Origin: Clostridiales bacterium
Lineage (GTDB): Bacteria > Bacillota > Clostridia > Oscillospirales > Oscillospiraceae
Assembly: GCA_021199695.1 (NCBI GenBank)
Contig: JAJQHP010000067.1
Span: 1-9,889 of the forward strand
DNA length: 9,889 nucleotides
Reading direction: 5' to 3'
Shown here: positions 1 to 6,396 of the stretch, one piece after another
How positions within the stretch are numbered: the stretch's first letter is position 1
How the letters are laid out: each line of letters opens with the position of its first letter
Made by a program: the position numbers and the translations under genes
Notes under the pieces: generated by a model
The model's database searches: none
Seen by the model: only the letters and a program-made list of their open reading frames with translations
Told to the model about the DNA's origin: nothing

Positions 1-10
1 TTCCAGAAGA

Positions 11-52
11 ATAAAAAAGAATCCCCGCTCCGGGAACAGACCAGGCCGGGAT
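11..52 (-). terminator. possible second intrinsic terminator after the lysine operon
   Basis: On the minus strand an imperfect hairpin (ATCCCG at 47-52 against CGGGGAT at 21-27, one bulged base) is followed by a T-rich tract (TTCTTTTTT, from 21 down to 13). It lies downstream of the stronger terminator at 109-157 and could act as a back-up. It could equally belong to a gene outside the window. The stem is short and its interior pairs poorly, so support is modest. Confidence 0.4.
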
Positions 53-100
53 GGAAATCGTTAGTTTTATAGTCATATCAGGCCAACTGAGGCTCCCCAC

Positions 101-157
101 CCACAAACAAATCCCCACCCGGAAACAGCTGCAAGGCCGTTCTCCGGGTGGGGATTT
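101..157 (-). terminator. intrinsic terminator of the asd-dapA-dapB-ACT operon
   Basis: A perfect 14-bp inverted repeat (AAATCCCCACCCGG at 109-122, CCGGGTGGGGATTT at 144-157) with a 21-nt loop lies 29 nt past the stop of the ACT-domain gene. On the minus strand the hairpin runs into TTTGTTTG. This fits Rho-independent termination of the lysine operon. The 5' arm sequence TCCCCACCC is repeated directly at 94-102, so an alternative shifted hairpin is possible. Confidence 0.75.
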
Positions 158-186
158 CGTTAGCGGCGGCACAGGGGCCGAGCCGC

Positions 187-675
187 TCAGAAGCAGGTCT
201 CCACCGGCTCCACGTTGTAGTTTTCGCACATCAGGGTCAGGGCGTCGGACAGGTTATGGCCACTGACCAGGATGGAAATGTCCACCTCGGAGGTGGTGAT
301 GAGCATGACCTGGATATCCGCCTGACTGAGCAGGGCGAACAGCTTTGCGGCCACGCCGGGGGTCTGCACCATGTTCTCGTCATAGAAGGCCAGCTTGCAG
401 TTGCCCGGGAGGATTTCCGGGGAAATGGCTGGATTCTCCTGGCGCAGCTTTGCCAGCACGGAGAGGGCGACGGCCAGAGAGGCGTCGGAGATGGTGAAGC
501 TCAGACGGATGCTGCCCCCCTGGGGCGCGGTCTGGGAGATCATATCTACGTTGACTCCGTTGTCCGAGAGAGCGGTCAGCACCCAAGCCACCGTCCGGCT
601 GTCGCTGGGCAGAGAGGACAGGGTGATGAGGGTCACGTCGGCGGCATAGGCGATTTTGGTAATTCCCTGGCTCAT
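187..675 (-). CDS. free-standing double-ACT-domain protein, aspartokinase regulatory-domain-like
   Basis: A 162-residue protein that resembles only the C-terminal regulatory part of aspartokinase. A first ACT unit spans about residues 14-75 (with VNVDMISQ at 41-48) and a second about 93-157 (with TPGVAAKLFALL at 105-116 and ITTSEVDISILV at 126-137, the effector-site style of LysC). No kinase domain is present. The start follows a strong AAGGAGG site, and its ATG overlaps the dapB stop in an ATGA junction (672-675), so the two are probably translationally coupled. As last gene of a lysine-riboswitch operon it may bind lysine or threonine and act as a detached regulatory subunit for an aspartokinase encoded elsewhere. 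That role is inference. ACT proteins can also regulate other enzymes. The family assignment is fairly sure, the partner unknown. Confidence 0.85.
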   Translation of the reverse strand: MSQGITKIAYAADVTLITLSSLPSDSRTVAWVLTALSDNGVNVDMISQTAPQGGSIRLSFTISDASLAVALSVLAKLRQENPAISPEILPGNCKLAFYDENMVQTPGVAAKLFALLSQADIQVMLITTSEVDISILVSGHNLSDALTLMCENYNVEPVETCF

Positions 676-1451
676 AAGGAACCTCCTTCTTCATGCTGGG
701 CGGCCACCAGGGCCTGCATATCGTACAGGCCGGGCTGGGGAACGGTGACGAGGAACTTGGCGGCCTTGACGGCGCCGGAGGCGAAAATCTCCCGGCTCTG
801 GGCCTCGTGGCGGATCTCGATGACCTCGTCCCGTCCGGCGAAAATCACCTCATGGACGCCCACGATGGTGCCGCCCCGGACGGAGCTGATGCCGATCTCG
901 TTCTTGGGCCGGGCCTGTCGGCGGTCGTGACGGCCGTAGGTGTAGTCGGCCTCATAGTCCAGCCCCTCCTGGGCAGCGTCCGCCAGCATCAGGGCGGTGC
1001 CGCTGGGAGCGTCCACCTTCCGGTTGTGGTGCCGCTCTACGATCTCAATGTCGTAGGCGTCACCCAGAATGGCGGCGGCCCGTTTCACCAGGTCGAGCAC
1101 CACGTTGATACCCAGGCTCATATTGGCAGAGCGGAAGATGGGGACGGTCTTGGCAGCTGCTTCAATCTGGTTCAACTGCTCCGGGGAATAGCCGGTGGTG
1201 GCCAGCACCGCCGGAACGCCCCGTTCCACGGCAAAGGACAGCAGACCGTCCAGGGCCTTGGGGCTGGAGAAGTCGATGATAACGTCCGCCTCGCCGGTGA
1301 AGTTGCCGGGAGAGACGTAGACGGGATAGGCCCGTGGGGTCTGGTTGACGTCGAACCCGGCCACCACCTGGACCTGGCTGTCGGCGGAGCAGATGGACTC
1401 CACCACCTGCCCCATCTTGCCGTTGCAGCCGGAAATAATTATCTTCAGCAT
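672..1451 (-). CDS. dapB: 4-hydroxy-tetrahydrodipicolinate reductase
   Basis: Cytoplasmic NAD(P)H-dependent reductase that converts 4-hydroxy-tetrahydrodipicolinate to tetrahydrodipicolinate on the route to meso-diaminopimelate and lysine. The 259-residue length is normal for the family. The N-terminal dinucleotide-binding loop is G8-x-x-G11-x-x-G14, followed by VIIDFSSP at 57-64 and ATTGYS at 84-89. The signature ERHHNRKVDAPSGTA occupies 139-153 and holds the catalytic His pair (141-142), Lys145 and the substrate-binding GT. The ATG is preceded by TAAGGAG, whose TAA is the dapA stop. The two genes are only 12 nt apart, and dapB overlaps the following ACT gene by 4 nt. It is the third gene of the riboswitch-controlled operon. 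No lesions seen. Confidence 0.97.
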   Translation of the reverse strand: MLKIIISGCNGKMGQVVESICSADSQVQVVAGFDVNQTPRAYPVYVSPGNFTGEADVIIDFSSPKALDGLLSFAVERGVPAVLATTGYSPEQLNQIEAAAKTVPIFRSANMSLGINVVLDLVKRAAAILGDAYDIEIVERHHNRKVDAPSGTALMLADAAQEGLDYEADYTYGRHDRRQARPKNEIGISSVRGGTIVGVHEVIFAGRDEVIEIRHEAQSREIFASGAVKAAKFLVTVPQPGLYDMQALVAAQHEEGGSL

Positions 1452-1463
1452 GGCGAGAGCTCC

Positions 1464-2348
1464 TTACAGCAGGCCGTACTCGGTCAGCACGGATTTCAGA
1501 ATGGCCAGGTTGCCCTCCTCCATCTCGCACAGGGGCATCCGAAGCAGACCGGCCTCCATGCCCATCAGGTTCATGGCGGTCTTGACCGGGATGGGGTTGA
1601 CCTCGATAAACAGGGTGTCGTTCAGCTTCTGATACTTGGCCTGGAGCCTGGCGGCCTCAGTGAAGTTGCCATCCAGGCACAGCTGCACCATGTCGTGGAC
1701 CTGCCGGGGCAGGATGTTTGCCAGCACCGAGATAACACCCTTGCCGCCCATGGCCATGAGAGGCACCACCTGGTCGTCGTTGCCGGACCAGATGTTCATA
1801 TTGTCTCCGCACAGGGCCACCGTCTGGGAGACCAGGGTGAAGTTGCCGCTGGCCTCCTTGATGCCGTTGATCATGGGGTGCTTGGAGAGCTCATAGTAAG
1901 TAGAGGCCTTGAAGCTGGTGCCCGTCCGGGAGGGGACGTGGTAGAGAATAATGGGAGTGTGTACCCGGTCGGCCACGTAGGTATAGTGCTGGATCAGCCC
2001 CTTCTGGGTGGCCTTGTTGTAGTAGGGGGTGACCATCAGCAGGCCGTCCGCCCCGGCGCTCTCGGCGTGGAGGGCCAGCTCCAGAGCGGCGGCGGTGTCG
2101 TTGCTGCCCGCCCCGGCGAGGACCTTGCAGCGTCCCGCCACCTTGTTGATGGCATATTCCACCGTGACCATATGCTCCTGCATGGTCTGGGTGGAGGACT
2201 CGCCGGTGGTGCCACAGATGCAGATGGCGTCGGTCCCGTTGGCGATCTGGAACTCGATGAGCTGTCCCAGCTTTTCGTAGTCCACCCCGTCAGGCTTGAA
2301 GGGGGTGACGATGGCGACACAGGAGCCGGTAAAAATAGGCTGCTTCAT
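1464..2348 (-). CDS. dapA: 4-hydroxy-tetrahydrodipicolinate synthase
   Basis: Class I (Schiff-base) aldolase that condenses pyruvate with aspartate-4-semialdehyde, the committed step to diaminopimelate and lysine. The chosen ATG gives 294 residues, the usual length. It is preceded by GAAAGGAGACC, a good ribosome site, whereas an upstream start would add 24 unrelated residues. Visible active-site elements are GTTGES at 46-51, Tyr136 in LYHVPSRTG at 135-143 and the Schiff-base Lys164 in NGIKEASGN at 161-169. YHVPSRTG differs mildly from the commoner YNVPGRTG. It lies 41 nt after asd and 12 nt before dapB. Many homologues are feedback-inhibited by lysine, but whether this one is cannot be read here. 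Confidence 0.97.
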   Translation of the reverse strand: MKQPIFTGSCVAIVTPFKPDGVDYEKLGQLIEFQIANGTDAICICGTTGESSTQTMQEHMVTVEYAINKVAGRCKVLAGAGSNDTAAALELALHAESAGADGLLMVTPYYNKATQKGLIQHYTYVADRVHTPIILYHVPSRTGTSFKASTYYELSKHPMINGIKEASGNFTLVSQTVALCGDNMNIWSGNDDQVVPLMAMGGKGVISVLANILPRQVHDMVQLCLDGNFTEAARLQAKYQKLNDTLFIEVNPIPVKTAMNLMGMEAGLLRMPLCEMEEGNLAILKSVLTEYGLL

Positions 2349-2389
2349 GAACAGGTCTCCTTTCTCACAGCGGAGGGAATAGGGAAAGA

Positions 2390-3484
2390 TTACTTCCGGG
2401 TGATATAGCCCTCGGCGCACAGCAGCTCTGCCAGCAGCACGCCGCCGCCGGCAGCGCCCCGGAGGGTGTTGTGGCTCAGGCCCACGAATTTATAGTCATA
2501 CTGGCTGTCCGGGCGCAGACGGCCCAGAGAGATGGCCATGCCGCCCTCCAGGTCACGCTGGAGCTTGGTCTGGGGATAGCTGGGGTCCTCAAAGTAGTGG
2601 AGGAACTGCTTGGGGGCGGAGGGCAGCTCCAGCTCCTGGGCGCGGCCCCGGTAGGAGGCCCAGACCTCCTTGATCTCCTCCACGGAGGGCTTTTTGCCCT
2701 CGGGGAAGCTCATAAAGACGGCGGCCATGTGTCCGTCGGTGACGGGGACACGGAGGCACTGGCTGGTGATGGAGGGGGAGACGGCGTCCACGATCTCGTC
2801 GCCCACGATCTCGCCCCAGAGCTTCATCGGCTCCTGCTCGCTCTTCTCCTCCTCGCCGCCGATATAGGGGATGACGTTGTCCACCATTTCCGGCCAGGTG
2901 GTGAAGTTCTTGCCCGCTCCGGAGATCGCCTGGTAGGTGCAGACCAGGGCTTTGTCCAGGCCGTACTTCTCCCGGAGGGGGTGCAGGGCGGGGACGTAAC
3001 TCTGGAGGGAGCAGTTGGACTTGACGGCGATAAAGCCCCGCCGGGTGCCCAAACGTTTGCGCTGGCTGTCAATGATCTGAATGTGCTGGGGGTTGATCTC
3101 CGGCACTACCATGGGCACGTCGGGGGTATGGCGGTGGGCGGAGTTGTTGGAGACCACCGGGCACTCGTGTTTGGCGTAGGCCTCCTCCAGTGCCTTGATC
3201 TGGTCCTTCTTCATGTTGACGGCGCAGAAGGTGAAGTCCACCCGGTCACAGAAGGTATCCATATCCGCCTCGGCGTCCAGGATGACCATGTCCTTCACGG
3301 ACTCGGGCATGGGGGTGCTCATCAGCCAGCGCTTCCCGGCCACCTCGCCGTAGGTCTTGCCTGCGCTCCGGGCGCTGGCGGCCAGAGCGGTGATCTGGAA
3401 CCAGGGGTGATTCTCCAGCAGGGTGACAAAGCGCTGTCCCACCATGCCTGTGCAGCCGACAACGCCAACCTTATACTTCTCCAT
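2390..3484 (-). CDS. asd: aspartate-semialdehyde dehydrogenase, archaeal/fungal-type subgroup
   Basis: Reduces L-aspartyl-4-phosphate to L-aspartate-4-semialdehyde with NADPH, the branch-point step for lysine/diaminopimelate, threonine and methionine. The protein has 364 residues. The nucleotide-binding loop GCTGMVGQ is at 10-17, NNSAHR at 113-118, the catalytic Cys158 in KSNCSLQS (155-162), AISGAGK at 186-192 and the probable catalytic His252 in VTDGH. The NNSAHR and SNCSLQ wording is that of the archaeal/fungal-type branch rather than the enterobacterial enzyme. The start follows TTTAGGAGGAGTTACCC, a strong ribosome site. It is the first gene of the operon, immediately downstream of a lysine riboswitch and its terminator, so expression should fall when lysine is high. 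It lies 41 nt upstream of dapA. Confidence 0.96.
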   Translation of the reverse strand: MEKYKVGVVGCTGMVGQRFVTLLENHPWFQITALAASARSAGKTYGEVAGKRWLMSTPMPESVKDMVILDAEADMDTFCDRVDFTFCAVNMKKDQIKALEEAYAKHECPVVSNNSAHRHTPDVPMVVPEINPQHIQIIDSQRKRLGTRRGFIAVKSNCSLQSYVPALHPLREKYGLDKALVCTYQAISGAGKNFTTWPEMVDNVIPYIGGEEEKSEQEPMKLWGEIVGDEIVDAVSPSITSQCLRVPVTDGHMAAVFMSFPEGKKPSVEEIKEVWASYRGRAQELELPSAPKQFLHYFEDPSYPQTKLQRDLEGGMAISLGRLRPDSQYDYKFVGLSHNTLRGAAGGGVLLAELLCAEGYITRK

Positions 3485-3559
3485 GGGTAACTCCTCCTAA
3501 ATTCGGACTCAGCTCAGTCTATGCAGGCGTCGTCCGTCCTGTTTCTCCCTCTCCGGGGC

Positions 3560-3593
3560 AAAAAAGAAATCAGCCGTTGAAAACAGGCTGATT
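3560..3593 (-). terminator. expression-platform terminator of the lysine riboswitch
   Basis: On the minus strand AATCAGCC (3593-3586), a 10-nt loop and GGCTGATT (3575-3568) form an 8-bp stem, followed by TCTTTTTT down to 3560. No minus-strand gene lies just upstream, but a lysine aptamer and promoter do. This is therefore best read as the attenuator that decides transcription into asd, whose ATG is about 75 nt further on. The segment GCTGAT (minus strand, 3647-3642) just after the aptamer can pair with ATCAGC of the first arm, a possible antiterminator. Confidence 0.8.
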
Positions 3594-3605
3594 CTGTACT
3601 ATAAT
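3577..3605 (+). promoter_or_regulatory. candidate plus-strand sigma-A promoter antisense to the riboswitch
   Basis: TTGAAA (3577-3582), 17 nt, then TATAAT (3600-3605) is a near-consensus housekeeping promoter pointing toward queA, about 340 nt away. Transcripts from it would run antisense through the lysine riboswitch leader. Against it, both boxes lie within sequence that also forms RNA hairpins of the minus-strand leader, so the match may be a by-product of those palindromes. Confidence 0.4.
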
Positions 3606-3633
3606 GTGCGGTGCGCGAAGTACCGACATTATA
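3600..3633 (-). other. leader hairpin between lysine aptamer and terminator
   Basis: TATAATGT (3600-3607) and ACATTATA (3626-3633) are perfect complements, extended by CGGT/ACCG with one bulged base, around a 9-nt loop. On the minus-strand transcript the hairpin sits between the aptamer and the attenuator. There is no T-tract after it, so it is not itself a terminator. It may help position the switching elements. Function is inferred. Confidence 0.5.
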
Positions 3634-3651
3634 TGGAGCAGATCAGCTCAA

Positions 3652-3830
3652 CACCAGATGCTCCCGACCGGGATGCTCTGATGACAGTCAGCAGACTGTT
3701 TGCCTGCCGCCCAGGCAGCCCGACCTCCGCCGTCCGGCTCCTTCGGCGGACTGCCCTTTCCACACTGCCTCACGGAGCGGCGGCGCCCTCCGCAGCGGTA
3801 CTGATGCAGACCGCACCTCTATTCTGCGTG
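3652..3830 (-). ncRNA. lysine riboswitch (L-box aptamer)
   Basis: The minus strand shows the conserved L-box pieces in order: AGAGGTGCGG (3820-3811), GCATCAGTA (3807-3799), GAAAGGGCAG (3760-3751), GCCGAAGGAG (3747-3738), GGCTGCCTGG (3720-3711) and TGACTGTCAT (3690-3681). The closing P1 helix can be drawn from CAC-(G)-CAGA (3830-3823) and TCTGGTG (3658-3652). The aptamer begins just after a good promoter and is followed by an intrinsic terminator and then asd-dapA-dapB. Lysine binding is therefore expected to favour termination and shut the operon down. Identification is by motif recall; a covariance-model search would settle it. Confidence 0.9.
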
Positions 3831-3839
3831 TATAGCTGT

Positions 3840-3868
3840 ATCATATCACGCTTCCCTTGCATCGTCAA
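3840..3868 (-). promoter_or_regulatory. promoter of the lysine operon
   Basis: Read on the minus strand: TTGACG (3868-3863), a 17-nt spacer, TATGAT (3845-3840), with an upstream TG one base before the -10 (extended -10). The predicted start near 3833 lies just before the first base of the riboswitch P1 helix, which strongly supports the assignment. Confidence 0.85.
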
Positions 3869-3879
3869 GGCGCATTTCC

Positions 3880-3913
3880 TGCAAAACCGTCCTATTTTAC
3901 AGCAGGTTTTGCA
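3880..3913. repeat. 9-bp inverted repeat in the queA/lysine-operon intergenic region
   Basis: TGCAAAACC (3880-3888) and GGTTTTGCA (3905-3913) are perfect inverted copies separated by 16 nt. They lie 12 nt upstream of the -35 box of the lysine operon and 40 nt before queA. There is no T-tract on either side, so a terminator is unlikely. It could be a protein-binding operator or a hairpin in the queA leader. I could not find a convincing queA promoter in the 3870-3952 stretch. Confidence 0.5.
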
Positions 3914-3952
3914 TACTCTTTTGGGCAATGACCCTGAAATGAGGATAAATCC

Positions 3953-4975
3953 ATGAAGACCAGTGATTTTTATTATGACCTTCCGCCGGAGCTGATCGCC
4001 CAGACGCCCCTGGAGCGCCGGGACGCCTCCCGGCTGATGACCCTGGACAAGCAGACGGGTTCGGTAGGCCACCATATGTTTTACGAGCTGCCCGACTTCC
4101 TCCGTCCGGGGGATTGTCTGGTGATGAACGACTCCCGGGTGCTCCCCGCCCGGCTCGTCGGCCACCGGGAGTCCGGCGGCGTCTGTGAGGTACTGCTGCT
4201 CATTGACCGGGGGAACAAGACCTGGGAGTGCCTGGTCCGCCCGGGAAAGAAGCTGCGCACCGGTGCGAAGATCACTTTCGGTGAGGGCGAGCTGACCGCC
4301 CAGGTGACTGACGTGCTGGAGGACGGGAACCGGCTGGTCCGGTTCGACTACGACGGCATTTTCCTGGAGGTTTTGGAAAAGCTGGGACGGATGCCTCTGC
4401 CCCCCTACATCAAGGAGGAGCTGGAGGACCAGGAGCGGTACCAGACGGTATACTCCAAAGTAGTCGGCTCGGCGGCGGCCCCCACGGCGGGGCTCCACTT
4501 CACCCCGGAGCTGCTGGAGAAAATACAGGGGATGGGGGTGCGCCTGGCCTACGTCACCCTCCATGTGGGCCTGGGCACCTTCCGGCCCGTCAAGACGGAC
4601 GATGTAGAGCACCACGATATGCACTCGGAGTATTGCGTTATCCCCCCGGAGACGGCGCAGATCATCAATGAGACGAAGCAAAACGGCGGTCGGGTCATCT
4701 GCGTGGGCACCACCTCCTGCCGGACAGTGGAGAGCTACGCCAACGAGGACGGCACCGTCCGGGCGGACGGGGGCTGGACGAAAATTTTTATCTACCCTGG
4801 CTATCGGTTCAAGGTGCTGGACGGTCTGATCACCAACTTCCATCTGCCCGAGTCCACCCTCATTATGCTCGTCTCCGCCCTGGCCGGGCGGGAGCACGTG
4901 CTGGCCGCCTATGAGGAGGCGGTCCGGGAGCGGTATCGGTTCTTTTCGTTCGGGGATGCGATGCTGATTATATAA
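3953..4975 (+). CDS. queA: S-adenosylmethionine:tRNA ribosyltransferase-isomerase
   Basis: Transfers and isomerises the ribose of S-adenosylmethionine onto 7-aminomethyl-7-deazaguanine in tRNA to make epoxyqueuosine, the penultimate step of queuosine synthesis in GUN-anticodon tRNAs. The 340-residue length is standard. Family motifs visible are [11 protein letters not shown] (58-68), MPLPPYIK (147-154), [13 protein letters not shown] (172-184), [11 protein letters not shown] (203-213), [11 protein letters not shown] (251-261), [16 protein letters not shown] (294-309) and [10 protein letters not shown] at the C-terminus. The ATG has GAGG eight nt upstream. It is divergent from the lysine operon. 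The partner gene tgt, often next to queA, is not within the window on this strand. The only close downstream gene is a DUF2442 protein 13 nt away. Confidence 0.97.
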   Translation: MKTSDFYYDLPPELIAQTPLERRDASRLMTLDKQTGSVGHHMFYELPDFLRPGDCLVMNDSRVLPARLVGHRESGGVCEVLLLIDRGNKTWECLVRPGKKLRTGAKITFGEGELTAQVTDVLEDGNRLVRFDYDGIFLEVLEKLGRMPLPPYIKEELEDQERYQTVYSKVVGSAAAPTAGLHFTPELLEKIQGMGVRLAYVTLHVGLGTFRPVKTDDVEHHDMHSEYCVIPPETAQIINETKQNGGRVICVGTTSCRTVESYANEDGTVRADGGWTKIFIYPGYRFKVLDGLITNFHLPESTLIMLVSALAGREHVLAAYEEAVRERYRFFSFGDAMLII

Positions 4976-4988
4976 CGGGGAAGCCCAT

Positions 4989-5258
4989 ATGCTACAGCCC
5001 AGACTGCTGTCGGTTGCTCCGGCAGATAATTTCACACTCCTACTAAAGTATGAGACCGGAGAAAGCAAGGTATTCGACGTAAAGCCGCATCTCTCCGGAG
5101 CATGGTTTGGCGAATTGAAAGATGTCAGCTATTTTCGTACCGTACAACTGCTGCCCGGAGGATTCGGTATCCAGTGGAAGAACGGCCAGGATATTGCGCC
5201 CCATGAGCTGTATGAGCTCAGTGTGCCGCTAAAAAGCGAAGGCCAGGCGCCCGAATAG
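4989..5258 (+). CDS. DUF2442 domain-containing protein
   Basis: A small 89-residue protein matching the DUF2442 pattern: a strand-rich N-terminus (LLKYETGESKVFDVKPHL, about 18-35), a middle LKDVSYFRTVQLLPGG (43-58) and the diagnostic IQWKNGQDIAPHELYEL (61-77). The molecular function of the family is not established. Members are often found beside DUF4160 proteins in toxin-antitoxin-like pairs, but no DUF4160 partner is visible here. It starts 13 nt after the queA stop with a modest GGGGAAG site, so it is probably co-transcribed with queA. Its stop codon lies in the loop of the terminator that ends the unit. Base composition is less GC-rich than queA, hinting at separate acquisition. Confidence 0.8.
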   Translation: MLQPRLLSVAPADNFTLLLKYETGESKVFDVKPHLSGAWFGELKDVSYFRTVQLLPGGFGIQWKNGQDIAPHELYELSVPLKSEGQAPE

Positions 5259-5275
5259 GGAAGCCTGGCCTTTGC
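5231..5275. terminator. bidirectional terminator between convergent genes
   Basis: AAGGCCAGGC (5239-5248) and GCCTGGCCTT (5263-5272) form a 10-bp stem, and CCC/GGG (5250-5252, 5258-5260) can extend it inward. On the minus strand the hairpin is followed by CGCTTTTT, a fair T-tract for the nuclease-like gene. On the plus strand it is followed by the weaker TTTGCCCTTGCTTT. It ends both the queA-DUF2442 unit and the convergent gene. Confidence 0.75.
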
Positions 5276-5282
5276 CCTTGCT

Positions 5283-6365
5283 TTAGAGAGATTGGTGTGT
5301 AAATCCGCCCTTGTCCATCAGCTCGGTCAGCGCGGCGAGAAATGCGCTCAGCTTATCAGGCTCTGTAAAACTGCGCAGGTCGATGTTTACAAATTCCTTT
5401 GTCAGGTGAACAAACCGACTGTCGAGTCCAAGTCTCTCTGTAAAAATACGTCTGAACTCGTCCGGGGGGAGGCCATTCTTCAGCCTGGCTGTGAAGTTGT
5501 TCACATGGAGAGAGATGATGGGCACAGTCGGTGTTAAAAAGTATATTTGAAAAAACCAGTATCCGTCCGTCCTTTTGGACAAAAAAGCGGGGCGGACAGC
5601 ATTTTTGCCGAAGCTGTTCAGGAAGCCGAGCCGATCGGCGTATTGAATCAAAGCGTTACAGACACCTGCCACCGACCGACCGCAGGCATCCTCCATGTAC
5701 GCAAGCATGGATTCGGCAGACCAGCTTTTCCGGGAAGAAAGAGGAGTCTGCTCATTGGGCGCAGACAGACTTGTCACGATGCTGGAGGACAACAGGGAGG
5801 AATCATTTGTCTGGAACTGGCGTATCTCCACGCCATAGACCCGAATCCCGTTCAGGTTCCGATTGAGAAAATCAATGATGTTTTGCAACCGACCGGGAAT
5901 CTTGTCCGCTGCAAACACCAGGATGAGCCGTTCCGCCTTCAAATTGGTGGCGACAGCAGCCCAAAATTCGTCCGTGTCGTACTGCTCGAGGACAGTTTCG
6001 TTGTCGCAGTTAGTTTCCTGAAACAGCTGACGAAGGGCGTCCACATTCCATCCTGACGCACAGGAGGCGTAATCCAAGACCTGTGCCACAACCTCACGCC
6101 GAATCCTGGTATCGACGGCACGCTTGACCTCTACAAGAACCGGCACGCCGTCCTGGTCGACAAACAGGTGGTCCAGTGACATTCCAAAATCGTCCGATAC
6201 GGCAAATTCACGTTGCACCAAAATCATCTGAGCGGTATCCGGTGCATAGGAGACGAGCTGTGGGTTAAGCTCAATCAACTGCTGCAGCTCGGTTTCGTAT
6301 TCGTAATGATGTTCTTTGGCCGGGAGGGCGTGTTTTCCTGACATGAGATATAAAGTATTCGTCAT
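5283..6365 (-). CDS. putative PD-(D/E)XK endonuclease, NucS/DUF91-like
   Basis: A 360-residue protein whose N-terminal third resembles the NucS/DUF91 nuclease fold. Visible features are ETELQQLIELNPQLV (24-38), a core with Asp65 in SLDHLFVDQDG (63-73), then Glu79-Val-Lys81 in VLVEVKR (76-82), and a downstream QVLDYA (95-100). This is the D-x13-ExK pattern of PD-(D/E)XK enzymes plus a QxxxY-like element. A second strand-rich stretch is at 142-184. The C-terminal half (about 190-360) is not recognised. I chose the ATG at 6365 because a good promoter overlaps the upstream in-frame TTG; no clear ribosome site precedes either ATG (the other is seven codons on), so the start is uncertain. The gene stands alone, convergent with DUF2442, and is less GC-rich than its core neighbours. 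A role in DNA repair or defence is inference. Confidence 0.75.
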   Translation of the reverse strand: MTNTLYLMSGKHALPAKEHHYEYETELQQLIELNPQLVSYAPDTAQMILVQREFAVSDDFGMSLDHLFVDQDGVPVLVEVKRAVDTRIRREVVAQVLDYASCASGWNVDALRQLFQETNCDNETVLEQYDTDEFWAAVATNLKAERLILVFAADKIPGRLQNIIDFLNRNLNGIRVYGVEIRQFQTNDSSLLSSSIVTSLSAPNEQTPLSSRKSWSAESMLAYMEDACGRSVAGVCNALIQYADRLGFLNSFGKNAVRPAFLSKRTDGYWFFQIYFLTPTVPIISLHVNNFTARLKNGLPPDEFRRIFTERLGLDSRFVHLTKEFVNIDLRSFTEPDKLSAFLAALTELMDKGGFTHQSL

Positions 6366-6396
6366 ATTTAGCCACGGCTTTCTTTGAGATGGGAAA

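Noticed and set aside
53..93. TATAAA-like -10 box on the minus strand near 75-80
   Set aside because: No -35 box at suitable spacing and no gene visible downstream in the window.
693..2408. Very long plus-strand open frame (571 codons) opposite dapB and dapA
   Set aside because: It is antisense to two clear enzymes, has a low-complexity Gly/His/Val/Leu-rich product and no recognisable domain. GC-rich coding DNA readily leaves such open antisense frames.
2471..3490. Plus-strand open frame opposite asd
   Set aside because: Shadow of the asd codon pattern; no ribosome site or domain.
3606..3956. Plus-strand small proteins in the queA upstream gap
   Set aside because: The stretch is explained by the minus-strand lysine riboswitch and promoter; the frames have no ribosome site and overlap structured RNA.
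3770..5068. Minus-strand open frame of 432 codons opposite queA
   Set aside because: It overlaps queA, the riboswitch and the operon promoter, and shows no known family features.
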